Origin: Deinococcus aerophilus
Lineage (GTDB): Bacteria; Deinococcota; Deinococci; Deinococcales; Deinococcaceae
Length of the DNA stretch: 64,000 nt
Direction: 5' to 3'
NCBI RefSeq assembly: GCF_014647075.1
Contig: NZ_BMOM01000012.1
Location: 26,781-90,780, forward strand
Made by a program: the position numbers and the translations under genes. Below are positions 51,346 through 62,096 of this stretch, in pieces. The notes beneath the pieces were generated by a model. That model made no database searches and was not told where the DNA came from. It saw only the letters and a program-made list of their open reading frames with translations. How positions within the stretch are numbered: the stretch's first letter is position 1; every line of letters begins with the position of its first letter.

Positions 51346-52866
51346 ATGGAACAGATTGCGCCGCTTGCCAGAATCCTGGCGGAAGCGAACGGCATTGAAT
51401 GGCAGAGGTTGCAGGGGTCCGGCGAGGGCGGCACGATCGTCGAGCAGGACATTCTGAACTACCTCACGCGCATCATGAGCGGAGAGGAGGAGCCGCCCTC
51501 GACCCCGGTGGACGCCATTCCCGACGGCTGGACCGGCGACGAGCAGCTGCCGCCCGGCATGTTCAGCGCCGACATGCTCAGCCAGGCCGGGGTGGACAGT
51601 GACATCGCCGCCTTCGTCGAGCAGTCGCGCCCGGTCACGCCGCAGGCCGCCGCTCCCGACAACGAGGCCCTGGAATTCGAGCTCGATGATGCCGACGGCG
51701 ACGACCTGAGCGCCGCGCCGGCCCAGCCGGAACCCGCCCGGTTTGTGGACGAGCAACCCGGCAACCCGACCTCGCCCGACCTGATCGCCCCGGACCACGC
51801 CCGCGCTCCGCTGGCGGCGGCCATGCCCGAAGTCGTCGCGGTACCCGAAGTCGCCGCGCCGGAAGTCGTGGCCCCCGCGCCCGCCGCCCCGGCCCGCGCC
51901 CCCATGGGCCTGGGCAACCTGCTCTCGCAGCTGTACCGCAAGGACAAGGCCCCCGAAGCGGCTCCGGCCGAGGTCGTTCCAGCCGCAGTTATTCCAGCGG
52001 CAGCGGCTCCGGTCGTGACGGCTCCCGAACTGCAGGTGGCGCCGCCCGTGACCGAGCCTGCCGCGCCCCAGCCGGTGCTGGCCGAGGCTTCTGACGTGGC
52101 TGCCGAAGCGGCCGAGGAGACTGTCGAGGCGGCGCCTGCCCCCAGTGCGCCGGAGCAGGCCGAGCCCGAGGCCTCCACGCCCGAAGCGCCCGAAGTTGCA
52201 GAGCCCGAAGGCACAGAGCCCGAAGTCATCGATACCTACGCTGCCGAACACGACCAGGGAGCTGCGGACACGAGTGCCGAGGCTGCCCCTGAGACCCCCA
52301 CCTCTGAACCGGACGCGCCCGCCGGAGCGCAGCCGCTGGAGGCGGTGCCCCACCCCGCCGCTGTGCCCACCCTGATCTCTGTGCCCACCCCGGTCGCTGC
52401 GCCTGCCGGAGCCGTGTGGTTCGGCACCTACCTGCGCCGCGACGCCGTGGTCGGAGCGGCCGACGACCTGCGCACGCAGCTGTCCGAGGCGCTGGATCAG
52501 GACGTCTCGCTGGCCTTCCTGGTGGCGCGCGCTGCCGGACGCCATGCCGGCCTGCTGAACCTGGGCAGCGTGGCGCTGCAGGGCGAGGACGGACAGGCCC
52601 AGACCGTACAGGACGGCGCGCTGCGCGACGCGGTCGCGGTCCTGGGCGGCGGCCACGCCGGCACCCCCGATCTGCTCGTCGTGGACGCTGGAGCGCTGGG
52701 TCTGGACGAACTGCACTACCCCCACACCGTGACCCTCAGCGTAGGCCGCGTCCGGGACGGCGCCGCCGCCCTGACCCTCAACGGCGATGTGGACGCCCGT
52801 CAGGCCGCGCAGTTCCTGGGCCGTGTGGCCGAGGCCCTGGAAAAACCCATCGCGCTGGTGCTGTAA
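51346..52866 (+). CDS. E3-binding-domain protein with degenerate E2 (acyltransferase-like) C-terminus
   Basis: A 506-residue protein. Residues about 3-40 are a peripheral-subunit-binding domain (PLARILAEANGIEWQRLQG, GEGGTIVEQDILNYL), which in E2 proteins docks E1 or lipoamide dehydrogenase. A 300-residue Ala/Pro/Glu-rich linker follows. The last ~140 residues look like a reduced acyltransferase fold ending LTLNGDVDARQAAQFLGRV, where the E2 motif DHRxxDG has become NGDVDA with no catalytic His. No lipoyl domain is present. It may be a non-catalytic scaffold. Start ATG at 51346 with an AAGGGGGA site. Confidence 0.8.
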   Translation: MEQIAPLARILAEANGIEWQRLQGSGEGGTIVEQDILNYLTRIMSGEEEPPSTPVDAIPDGWTGDEQLPPGMFSADMLSQAGVDSDIAAFVEQSRPVTPQAAAPDNEALEFELDDADGDDLSAAPAQPEPARFVDEQPGNPTSPDLIAPDHARAPLAAAMPEVVAVPEVAAPEVVAPAPAAPARAPMGLGNLLSQLYRKDKAPEAAPAEVVPAAVIPAAAAPVVTAPELQVAPPVTEPAAPQPVLAEASDVAAEAAEETVEAAPAPSAPEQAEPEASTPEAPEVAEPEGTEPEVIDTYAAEHDQGAADTSAEAAPETPTSEPDAPAGAQPLEAVPHPAAVPTLISVPTPVAAPAGAVWFGTYLRRDAVVGAADDLRTQLSEALDQDVSLAFLVARAAGRHAGLLNLGSVALQGEDGQAQTVQDGALRDAVAVLGGGHAGTPDLLVVDAGALGLDELHYPHTVTLSVGRVRDGAAALTLNGDVDARQAAQFLGRVAEALEKPIALVL

Positions 52867-52900
52867 CCCCACCTTCCCCGGGCAACTCGGGCCCGCCGGT

Positions 52901-52934
52901 GAACGCCCACCTCCCTGACCGGGGGTGGGCGTTC
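52901..52934. terminator. terminator-like hairpin after the E3-binding-domain gene
   Basis: An 11-bp perfect stem, 52901-52911 with 52924-52934, loop 12 nt, about 35 nt after the stop codon. The following bases are TCGCC, so no T run. Confidence 0.6.
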
Positions 52935-52999
52935 TCGCCGTCTGCCGGGCGTCCCGGGAGGCCTCCGCTGCGCCGCGCCCACCGCCTATGCTGTCGGGC

Positions 53000-53926
<927 letters not shown>

Positions 53927-54041
53927 GGTGGGGGTCGGGGTGGATACATGAGACCCGACTACAGGTCAATTCAGGATCGGCGCAACGAGGTTTTCAGACC
54001 TTCTCATGTGGGCTGTAGGGGGGGCGGGCACAGTGGGTGAC

Positions 54042-54668
54042 ATGAAACACATTCTGTTCCCAACGACTGCCCAGGCTGACGCCTTCATCTCGGATCTGCA
54101 GGACAAGGGCGTGGTTGCTCCGACGCTGGGCCGCTCGACCTACAACCGCCACAGCGAGCTGTCCGGCACGGCGGCCGCGGGCAGCGACACCCGCACCTAC
54201 GACAGTGACGCCTATGACAGTGGCCCCAGCGCCGCCGCCGAGGACGCCGGTGCGGGCGCCGTGAAGGGTACCGGCGTGGGCGCCGTGGTGGGCGCAGGCG
54301 CGGGTCTGCTGGGCACGGCGGGCACCGTGGCGGGCGTGGGCGCCACGGTGGCAACCGGCGGCCTGGCCATCCCGGTGATCCTGGGCATGGCGGCGTTGGG
54401 TGCGGGCGTAGGCGCCGCTGTAGGTGCAGCGGGCGGCGCGGCCGGGGTCGACGAGAACCACGACGGCCGGACGGCAGACGATGACCGCGATTACGGCACC
54501 TACGGCGTGAACGACGATTACTACGACCGCATGCACAGCACCGTCAACGGCGGGGGCCGCGCCGTCGCCGTCGAGGATGACGTGCCGTACGATGTGGTGG
54601 CCGAGGCGGTCAAGCGCCACGGCGGCGAGTTCGTCGACGAGAACACCATCGACGCCCGTCGGATGTAA
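54042..54668 (+). CDS. glycine-zipper protein, stress-type, 208 aa
   Basis: A 208-residue protein. The N-terminal part MKHILFPTTAQADAFISDLQDKGV resembles general-stress GsiB/YflT-like beta-alpha folds, the middle (about 78-150) is a Gly/Ala-rich hydrophobic stretch with glycine-zipper spacing (GTGVGAVVGAGAGLLG and more), and the C-terminus is acidic/Tyr-rich then alpha-beta (DDVPYDVVAEAVKRHGGEFV). It probably associates with membranes. CACAGT lies 7 nt before the ATG. Function unknown. Confidence 0.65.
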   Translation: MKHILFPTTAQADAFISDLQDKGVVAPTLGRSTYNRHSELSGTAAAGSDTRTYDSDAYDSGPSAAAEDAGAGAVKGTGVGAVVGAGAGLLGTAGTVAGVGATVATGGLAIPVILGMAALGAGVGAAVGAAGGAAGVDENHDGRTADDDRDYGTYGVNDDYYDRMHSTVNGGGRAVAVEDDVPYDVVAEAVKRHGGEFVDENTIDARRM

Positions 54669-54694
54669 ACACCTTCTTCCAGGCTCTATCCATC

Positions 54695-54731
54695 GGCAGC
54701 CCGCCACGACCTGAGATCGTGGCGGGCTGCC
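54695..54731. terminator. bidirectional terminator between convergent genes
   Basis: A 15-bp perfect stem (54695-54709 with 54717-54731) and 7-nt loop. Placed between the glycine-zipper gene and the convergent response regulator. Confidence 0.75.
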
Positions 54732-54751
54732 GTGATGCGTTGAATCCGGTT

Positions 54752-55189
54752 TCAGGGGCGGTGATTGGGGGGCAGCGCCACACGTTTGAACCAGAAGTTG
54801 CCCAGCGAGCGCACCACTTCCACAAAGTCGCCGATGCTCACCGGTTTGGGGATGTAGGCGTTGGCATGCAGGTTGTAACTGCGCCAGATGTCGCTCTCGG
54901 CGCGGGAGGTGGTCAGGACGATCACCGGAATGTTGCGCAGCTCCTCATCGAGCTTGAGGATGTCCAGCACTTCCAGCCCGCTCATGCGCGGCATGTTCAG
55001 GTCCATCAGCACCACGTCCGGGCGGGGCACGTCCGCGTAGTGCTGCTCACGGCGCAAGAAGGCCAGCGCGTCCACGCCGTCGCGGGCGTGGTGCAGGTGG
55101 TGCGGAAAGTCGGCCTCTTCGAAGGCTTCCTGGGTCAGCAGGACGTCAGCGGGGTTGTCCTCAACCAGCAGGATATCAATGGGTTTCAT
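54752..55189 (-). CDS. single-domain response regulator
   Basis: A 145-residue receiver (REC) domain of the Rcp1/CheY-like group. Acidic pocket and phospho-Asp: LLVEDNPADVLL (Asp-Asn), VVLMDLNMPRMSG (Asp near residue 66), and the Thr/Lys switch in VIVLTTSRAESD and YIPKPVSIGDF. No output domain, so it likely serves a phytochrome-type or hybrid kinase by phosphotransfer or protein binding. ATG at 55189 with GAGGAA 5 nt upstream. Confidence 0.92.
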   Translation of the reverse strand: MKPIDILLVEDNPADVLLTQEAFEEADFPHHLHHARDGVDALAFLRREQHYADVPRPDVVLMDLNMPRMSGLEVLDILKLDEELRNIPVIVLTTSRAESDIWRSYNLHANAYIPKPVSIGDFVEVVRSLGNFWFKRVALPPNHRP

Positions 55190-55544
55190 GGGCGTTCCTC
55201 TAGGAGAGCATCCGGAGGAGCTGGATGCGGTGGGTGGTTTGAAGCGTTCGGGCAGCCCAGCGTATGATTTGACCAGGTTGCCCGGCGCTGCCGCCGTACC
55301 CTCCTGTGCCATTCAAGCGCTGAAATACGCCGGAGATGCGTGCATGATACTGCGCTTTGGTGGCGTTGCCCCTGTGCGCAAGCAAAGCACCTGATGGGGG
55401 CGTATTTCACACGCTCTACACACTGGCGGCGGGAACGTGGGCTGGCCGGTTTCCGGGTACTGCCTTCCAGACAGGGCGGGGAGCTTCCCTCCCTGCCACC
55501 AGGAATTTTGAACCGGGTGCAGTGGCCTGGGCTACACTCCGGAT
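55190..55544. other. 355-bp divergent intergenic region
   Basis: Lies between the response regulator (minus) and the dienoyl-CoA isomerase-like gene (plus). It contains the plus promoter listed below, a 6-bp hairpin (GCATCC/GGATGC, 55208-55228), and a 10-bp inverted repeat GAAATACGCC (55322-55331) / GGCGTATTTC (55400-55409), 68 bp apart. No convincing gene or minus-strand promoter was found. Confidence 0.5.
55508..55538 (+). promoter_or_regulatory. leaderless promoter of the dienoyl-CoA isomerase gene
   Basis: TTGAAC (55508-55513) and TACACT (55533-55538), spacer 19 bp; ATG at 55545 follows the -10 by 6 nt. Confidence 0.6.
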
Positions 55545-56285
55545 ATGACATACCACAGCGTGGGCCTGACACGTGCAGGCGAGGTGGCGACCCTGACCCT
55601 GAGCGCCAAGATGGGCAGCATGGGGCCGGACTTCTGGCGCGAGGTGCCGCAGGTGCTGCGCGAACTGGAGGACGCGCGCGTGCTGATTGTGCGCGGCCAG
55701 CAGATTTTCAGCGCCGGTCTGGACGTGAAGGCCAACGCTGCCCAGATCGCTCCGGTGCTGGGCGACCCTGACGGGTTCGCGGCGGTTGTGGCACAGATGC
55801 ATGCCGTCACCGAGGGTCTGGCGGCCCTGTCCATTCCGGTGATCGCTGCCGTGCACGGCTGGTGCATCGGTGCGGGGCTGGAATTGATCAGCGGGGCCGA
55901 CATCCGCCTGTGCAGCGCCGACGCCCGCTTTAGCTTGCCGGAGGTTCGGCTGGGGATCACTGCCGATCTGGGGGGATTGCAACGTCTGCCTGCCCTGATC
56001 GGACGGGGCCGGACCGCTCATCTGGCCCTGACGGGTGAGCCGATTGACGCCAATACCGCTGAAATCTGGGGCCTGGTTACGGAAGTGCTGGACACCCCCG
56101 AAGAGCTGTTTGCGCGGGCGGATGAGATGGCGGCCCACCTCGCTGCCCTGCCGCCCAGGGCCCTGGAGGGCACCAAGCGCACGCTCAACGATGATCTGCC
56201 GCATGCCCGCAGCCTCGCCAACGCCGTACAGTGGAACGCACAGCACATGACGCTGGACGGATTGCAAAATGCCCTGAAGAAGTAG
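55545..56285 (+). CDS. crotonase-family protein, probably delta3,5-delta2,4-dienoyl-CoA isomerase
   Basis: A 246-residue crotonase. The oxyanion hole is [20 protein letters not shown], with [10 protein letters not shown] upstream. Acidic residues in [19 protein letters not shown] match those of the mammalian isomerase ECH1, where an Asp at this position (AADVGTLQRLP) and a nearby Glu are catalytic; typical enoyl-CoA hydratases have other residues there. It would shift the double bonds of 3,5-dienoyl-CoA in oxidation of odd-position unsaturated fatty acids. A 2,4-dienoyl-CoA reductase-like gene follows 90 bp downstream. Confidence 0.85.
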   Translation: MTYHSVGLTRAGEVATLTLSAKMGSMGPDFWREVPQVLRELEDARVLIVRGQQIFSAGLDVKANAAQIAPVLGDPDGFAAVVAQMHAVTEGLAALSIPVIAAVHGWCIGAGLELISGADIRLCSADARFSLPEVRLGITADLGGLQRLPALIGRGRTAHLALTGEPIDANTAEIWGLVTEVLDTPEELFARADEMAAHLAALPPRALEGTKRTLNDDLPHARSLANAVQWNAQHMTLDGLQNALKK

Positions 56286-56375
56286 GGCACAGGCGAGAGG
56301 AGGCCACACTTCTGAAGCCGCGCTGCCTCTCGCCTCGGTCCACGACCCCCATTCATCACCCCCAAAGGAGCCCCC

Positions 56376-57233
56376 ATGACCTCAGCCCCGCAACAGCTCA
56401 GCCCTGGCACCCCCGAGTCCACCTTTCGTCCCGACCTGCTGGCGGGCAAGCACGCGCTGATTACCGGGGGCGGCAGCGGCATCAACCTGGGCATTGCCCA
56501 GAGTTTTGCGGCGCATGGCTGCGCCGTGACCATCCTGGGCCGCAACCTGGAGAAGGCGCAGCGGGCCGCACAGGGCATCGTGGACGCCGGCGGGCGGGCC
56601 ACCGGGGTCAGCGCGGACGTGCGCGACTACGTGGCGCTGGAGGCGGCGGCGGCGCAGGCCGTGCAGGCCCACGGTGACTTTGACATCGTGCTCGCGGGGG
56701 CGGCCGGCAACTTTCCGGCGCCGGTGGACGGCATCAGCCCCAACGGTTTCAAGACGGTGGTGGACATTGACCTGCTGGGCACCTACAACACCATCAAGGC
56801 GGCCGCTCCCCACCTGAAGACCCCCGGCGGCAGCGTGCTGAGCATCAGCGCCTACGGCATTCCGGTGCCCATGCAGGCGCATGTGGTGGCGGCCAAGGCC
56901 GGCGTGGACGCCCTGACGCGCACCCTGGCGGTGGAGTGGGGCCTGCGCGGCATCCGCGTGAACGCCATCATTCCCGGCCCCATTGACGGCACCGAGGGCA
57001 TGGCACGGCTGGCCCCGGATGAGGAAAGCCGCCGCCGGGTCGCGGGCAGCGTGCCCCTGGGCCGCATGGGCGTCCCGCAGGACATCGCCAACGCCGCGTT
57101 GTTCCTCGTCTCGGACGCGGCCAGCTACGTCACCGGCGTGATTCTGCCGGTGGACGGTGGGCAGAACATGCTGGGCGGCGCACCGCAGTACCAGACCTTC
57201 CAGGCCATGGGGTTTGGAAGCAAGAAGGACTGA
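56376..57233 (+). CDS. 2,4-dienoyl-CoA reductase-like SDR
   Basis: A 285-residue short-chain dehydrogenase of the peroxisomal DECR2 type. NADP-binding [45 protein letters not shown] and [28 protein letters not shown]. As in DECR enzymes the classical SDR Tyr is missing while the Lys (AAKAGVDA) is kept. It reduces 2,4-dienoyl-CoA so beta-oxidation of unsaturated acids can continue. It is probably in one transcript with the isomerase gene upstream and is closed by a palindrome (57263-57284). Confidence 0.87.
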   Translation: MTSAPQQLSPGTPESTFRPDLLAGKHALITGGGSGINLGIAQSFAAHGCAVTILGRNLEKAQRAAQGIVDAGGRATGVSADVRDYVALEAAAAQAVQAHGDFDIVLAGAAGNFPAPVDGISPNGFKTVVDIDLLGTYNTIKAAAPHLKTPGGSVLSISAYGIPVPMQAHVVAAKAGVDALTRTLAVEWGLRGIRVNAIIPGPIDGTEGMARLAPDEESRRRVAGSVPLGRMGVPQDIANAALFLVSDAASYVTGVILPVDGGQNMLGGAPQYQTFQAMGFGSKKD

Positions 57234-57262
57234 AGGCTGACCGGTCGCCCAAGCGCTGAAAT

Positions 57263-57284
57263 GAAGGGGCATATATGCCCCTTC
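57263..57284. terminator. 22-bp perfect palindrome, likely terminator of the DECR gene
   Basis: GAAGGGGCATATATGCCCCTTC is a perfect palindrome (loop-less on paper, ATAT at the centre), 30 nt after the SDR stop and followed by GTTCC. It could also be a protein-binding site upstream of nadV. Confidence 0.6.
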
Positions 57285-57306
57285 GTTCCTGACAGAGCAG
57301 CGCTTC

Positions 57307-57334
57307 TTTGCTCACTAAACTCATAATCTAGAAT
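57307..57334 (+). promoter_or_regulatory. probable nadV promoter
   Basis: TTTGCT (57307-57312) and TAGAAT (57329-57334), 16-bp spacer, in an AT-rich stretch. The leader of about 25 nt ends with an AGGAGG site (57354-57359). CTCATA (57320-57325) and TATGAG, 14 bp apart, form a weak dyad here that might be an operator. Confidence 0.5.
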
Positions 57335-57365
57335 TGGAATATGAGGAGTACACAGGAGGTCCACC

Positions 57366-58766
57366 ATGACCCGCGCTGCCCCCGCCCGCCTGAGCGATGA
57401 CAACCTGATTCTGGACACCGACAGCTACAAGAGCAGCCACTTTCTGCAGTACCCGCCCGGAACGACCCGGCTGTTCTCCTATCTGGAGTCGCGCGGCGGG
57501 CGGTATCCGGTCACGCGCTTTTTCGGCTTGCAGTACATCCTCGACCGCTACCTCACGCGCCGCGTCACCGCCGGGATGGTGGAAGAGGCCCGAACGCTGA
57601 TTGAGGCACACGGCGAACCGTTTCCGTATGACGGCTGGATGCGGGTGGTGGAGCGTCACGGCGGACGGCTGCCGCTGGAGGTGCGGGCGGTGCCGGAAGG
57701 CAGCTTGGTGCCCATCCACAACGTCCTGATGAGCGTGACGAACACCGATCCCGAGCTGCCGTGGCTGGTGGGCTGGTTCGAGACGATGCTGATGCGGGTG
57801 TGGTATCCCATCACGGTCTGCACGCAGAGCTGGCACATCCGCCAGATCATTGCCCGGGCGCTGGAGCAGACCTGTGACGCTCCCGAGGCGGAACTGCCCT
57901 TCAAGCTGCACGACTTCGGCAGCCGGGGCGTAAGCAGCCGCGAGAGTGCGGGTCTGGGAGCGGTGGCCCACCTCGTGAACTTTCAGGGCAGCGATACCCT
58001 GGAAGCCCTGCGGGTTGCCCGCAACCACTACGACGCCGACATCGCGGGCTTCTCCATTCCCGCTGCCGAACACAGCACCATCACCAGCTGGGGCAAGGAA
58101 CACGAGGTAGACGCCTACCGCAACATGGTCACGCAGTTCGGCAAGCCGGGCAGCATCTACGCCGTGGTGAGCGACAGCTACGACCTGAAGCACGCCATCA
58201 ACACCCACTGGGGCGAAACCTTGCGCCAGCAGGTGATCGAAAGCGGGGGAACGCTGGTGGTGCGCCCGGACAGCGGCGATCCTCCGGCCATGGTGCGGCT
58301 GGCCGTGCGCGCGCTGGCCGCCAAGTTCGGCACCACCGTCAACAGCAAGGGCTATCAGGTCCTCAACCATGTGCGCGTGATTCAGGGCGACGGCATCGAC
58401 GAGGAAACCATCACCCAGATTCTGCAGAACCTGCTGATTGACGGCTTCTCGGCCGAGAACGTGACGTTCGGCATGGGCGGCGCGCTGCTGCAGAAGGTGG
58501 ACCGCGACACGCAGCGCTTTGCCTACAAGGCCAGCGCGGGGGTCATTGACGGCGAATACCGGGGCATCTACAAGGACCCGGTGACCGATCCCGGCAAGCG
58601 CAGCAAGGACGGCGTGCTGGATCTGGTCATGGAGAATGGCCGCATAACCACCCGCGCGTACTACACTTTTGATACGAACTTTCCCGACTCCCTGATGCGA
58701 ACGGTGTACTGCGACGGAGAATTGCTGATCAGGGACAGTCTGGAGGACATCAGGGGACGGGGATAA
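57366..58766 (+). CDS. nadV: nicotinamide phosphoribosyltransferase
   Basis: A 466-residue NAMPT/NadV enzyme making nicotinamide mononucleotide from nicotinamide and PRPP for NAD salvage. Motifs: TDSYKSSHFLQYPPGT, FSYLESRGG, KLHDFGSRGVSSRESAGLG, PAAEHSTITSWG (catalytic His), VVSDSYDLKHAI, VVRPDSGDPP (PRPP loop), and GMGGALLQKVDRDTQRFAYK. A strong AGGAGG site lies upstream. No adjacent nadM or NrtR gene is seen. Confidence 0.95.
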   Translation: MTRAAPARLSDDNLILDTDSYKSSHFLQYPPGTTRLFSYLESRGGRYPVTRFFGLQYILDRYLTRRVTAGMVEEARTLIEAHGEPFPYDGWMRVVERHGGRLPLEVRAVPEGSLVPIHNVLMSVTNTDPELPWLVGWFETMLMRVWYPITVCTQSWHIRQIIARALEQTCDAPEAELPFKLHDFGSRGVSSRESAGLGAVAHLVNFQGSDTLEALRVARNHYDADIAGFSIPAAEHSTITSWGKEHEVDAYRNMVTQFGKPGSIYAVVSDSYDLKHAINTHWGETLRQQVIESGGTLVVRPDSGDPPAMVRLAVRALAAKFGTTVNSKGYQVLNHVRVIQGDGIDEETITQILQNLLIDGFSAENVTFGMGGALLQKVDRDTQRFAYKASAGVIDGEYRGIYKDPVTDPGKRSKDGVLDLVMENGRITTRAYYTFDTNFPDSLMRTVYCDGELLIRDSLEDIRGRG

Positions 58767-58842
58767 ACAGTTCCACACACAGTACTGGCGGGGCCCGCAT
58801 GGTTTTTCCAGAAAGTGGCGTTGTGCCTGAACTGGGGTCTCT

Positions 58843-59445
58843 GTGAACGCCCTGACCCCCCTCCTTCCGGCCCTGCACACCCTCGAACCCTTGGGTCTCT
58901 CGCGCATTGCCGTTCAATCGTGGTCGGCTTCGGCCAACCCTGAGCAGGCGGGCCGCCTCGCCCGGTACCTGGAGGCCGAGTTTCACGCACTGGCCGGTGA
59001 CTACGCGGACAGCGTGGACCACGCCTATCTGCGTTCCAATGCCTTCCGGGCCAATGTGGTTCAGGCGGTGCGCGCGGCGGAAGTGGCCGAGTCGGAGGCC
59101 AAGCTGCGTTTCATTGCCCGCGCCCTGGCCGGCTGCCTGCTGAACTTTCCACCCCCCATCCCCGACAGGTTTCAGACGCTGCGAATCATCGAGGGCCTGT
59201 CGGACCGGGAAACGCACGTCTTTGTGGGCCTGTTCGGGCTGCTCGACCCCCTGGACCCTTTTGAAGACCGTATCTCCGTGAACAGTACCGTGACGGTGGC
59301 GGGCCTGACCCGTCAGGAGTTCGCCTCGGCGTTGCTGGGGCTGGGGCAGTTGGGTTTGGTGGTGCGGGAGGACGTGGGCTGGAAGCTGACGGCATTGGCC
59401 CGGCAGGTGGCGGTGCTGACGCGGCTGGAAGGGGACGGGTTGTAG
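58843..59445 (+). CDS. hypothetical protein, 200 aa
   Basis: Not recognised. The N-terminal half is helical (AGRLARYLEAEFHALAG), the C-terminal half (SVNSTVTVAGLTRQEFASALLGLGQLGLVV) looks like a winged-helix fold with a possible recognition helix, so it may be a regulator. The start is GTG with weak signals. It stands 76 bp after nadV on the same strand and may be co-transcribed. Confidence 0.6.
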   Translation: MNALTPLLPALHTLEPLGLSRIAVQSWSASANPEQAGRLARYLEAEFHALAGDYADSVDHAYLRSNAFRANVVQAVRAAEVAESEAKLRFIARALAGCLLNFPPPIPDRFQTLRIIEGLSDRETHVFVGLFGLLDPLDPFEDRISVNSTVTVAGLTRQEFASALLGLGQLGLVVREDVGWKLTALARQVAVLTRLEGDGL

Positions 59446-59473
59446 CGCAGCACGGTTGTAGCCTGGAACCGCT

Positions 59474-60655
<1,182 letters not shown>

Positions 60656-60810
60656 GCTGCTGAGCAGTCTAGAACATGCGGCGTGCCGGCAGCGTCTGCG
60701 GGAGGGGGGTCACCGTGGCTGGAAAGTCCCCTGCGCCGCGGCTCCAGCGAGTGTTTTGCAGGCCGCTTGCCCGTTTCCAGCCGGCGGCGCGGTCCCGTAT
60801 GCTGGGCCGT

Positions 60811-61566
60811 ATGACTGCCTCCTCCCGTTCTTCCACGCCCGCGCCGCTGCTCATTCCCTGTGTGGATATTCAGGCGGGCCGCGCCGTGCGGCTGTACGAG
60901 GGCGATCCTGACCGCGAAACGGTGTACTTCGAGTCACCGCTGGAGGCCGCGCGCCACTGGGTGGCCCTGGGCGCGGAGCTGCTGCATCTGGTGGACCTGG
61001 ACGCGGCGACCGGGCGCGGCGAGAACCGCGCCGTGATCCGGCAGATTGTGGCCGAGCTGGGCGTGCCGGTCGAGGTGGGCGGCGGCGTGCGCGACCGCGC
61101 CGGGGCCGAGGAACTGCTGCGCGGCGGGGTTCAGCGGGTGGTGATCGGTACCGCCGCCGTGCGCAGCCCCGAACTGGTGGCCGACCTGATCGCCGCGCAC
61201 GGCCCCGAGCGGGTGGTGGTCAGTCTGGACGCCCGTGGGCTGGAGGTTGCCACCCACGGCTGGGCCCAGGGCAGCGGCGTGCAGGTGGCCGACCTGACCC
61301 CCACGCTCGCCGGGGCGGGACTGGAGACCCTGATTTTCACCGATGTCACCCGCGACGGCACCCTGCGCGGTCTGGACCGCGAGCTGATGCGGCAGGTGCG
61401 CGGCCTGTGGCGGGGCACCCTGATCGTGGGGGGCGGCGTGGCCGACCTGAACGACGTGCAACTGCTGGCCGAGGAAGGCATTGAGGGAGCCATCGTCGGA
61501 CGGTCCATCTATGAGGGCACCCTGGCCTATCCGCTGACCTGGCCGGTCGACAGCTCTGTGGGATAA
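60811..61566 (+). CDS. hisA: phosphoribosylformimino-5-aminoimidazole carboxamide ribotide isomerase
   Basis: A 251-residue TIM-barrel enzyme of histidine synthesis. Catalytic Asp in [14 protein letters not shown] and the second in [13 protein letters not shown], phosphate-binding EVGGGVRD and IVGGGVADL. The ATG at 60811 lies 7 nt after TATGCT (60798-60803); upstream in-frame starts are rejected. HisF, its homologue, would carry different loop residues; no other his gene is adjacent. Ends 4 bp before the convergent Fur-type gene. Confidence 0.93.
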   Translation: MTASSRSSTPAPLLIPCVDIQAGRAVRLYEGDPDRETVYFESPLEAARHWVALGAELLHLVDLDAATGRGENRAVIRQIVAELGVPVEVGGGVRDRAGAEELLRGGVQRVVIGTAAVRSPELVADLIAAHGPERVVVSLDARGLEVATHGWAQGSGVQVADLTPTLAGAGLETLIFTDVTRDGTLRGLDRELMRQVRGLWRGTLIVGGGVADLNDVQLLAEEGIEGAIVGRSIYEGTLAYPLTWPVDSSVG

Positions 61567-61570
61567 GGCT

Positions 61571-61975
61571 TCAGGGCGCGGGCGGAGTGCCGGGCTGGCA
61601 CTCCGGGCACAGCCCCATAAATTCCAGGCGCACATCGGTCACCTGAAATCCGGCCGGTAAAGCCGCCGCCGACAGCTGGGGCCACTCGACGGCTTCCACG
61701 TCAAAGATCTTTCCGCAGCTCCGGCATACGGCGTGGTGGTGGTGGTCCCCGGTGTGGCGGTAGTCGTAGCGGGTCGCCTGTCCGGCGCGTTCCAGGGTCA
61801 CGACCACACCGTCACGCACCAGCGCGTCAAGGGTACGGTAGACCGTCCCCAGGCTCACGCTGGGCAGGTTGTTGCGCACCTGCGCGTGAATCCAGGCCGC
61901 GTCGGGGTGTGAACGGGCCGCCTGAAGCACCTCGATCACCGCCGCCCGCTGTTTGGTCTGCCGCACCATCGTCAT
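61571..61975 (-). CDS. Fur/PerR-family metalloregulator
   Basis: A 134-residue Fur-family regulator. Winged helix at about 8-70 (SLGTVYRTLDALVRDGVV), DHHHHAVC metal region, and two structural zinc pairs, Cys84/Cys87 and Cys123/Cys126, as in PerR and B. subtilis Fur. It could sense peroxide or Mn/Fe; in Deinococcus a Fur homologue has been linked to manganese homeostasis. The ATG lies 6 nt after TAGACT (61982-61987). Confidence 0.9.
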   Translation of the reverse strand: MTMVRQTKQRAAVIEVLQAARSHPDAAWIHAQVRNNLPSVSLGTVYRTLDALVRDGVVVTLERAGQATRYDYRHTGDHHHHAVCRSCGKIFDVEAVEWPQLSAAALPAGFQVTDVRLEFMGLCPECQPGTPPAP

Positions 61976-62096
61976 GAACGCAGTCTAGCAAACGGCCTCC
62001 GGGCTGTTTGGGAACGCCGTCGCCGTGGTGCGTCGGCGCTGCCCTGCAGGGCTGACCCCTTGTGCTCGTTCAGCAAAACCCGTAGAACACTGAACG

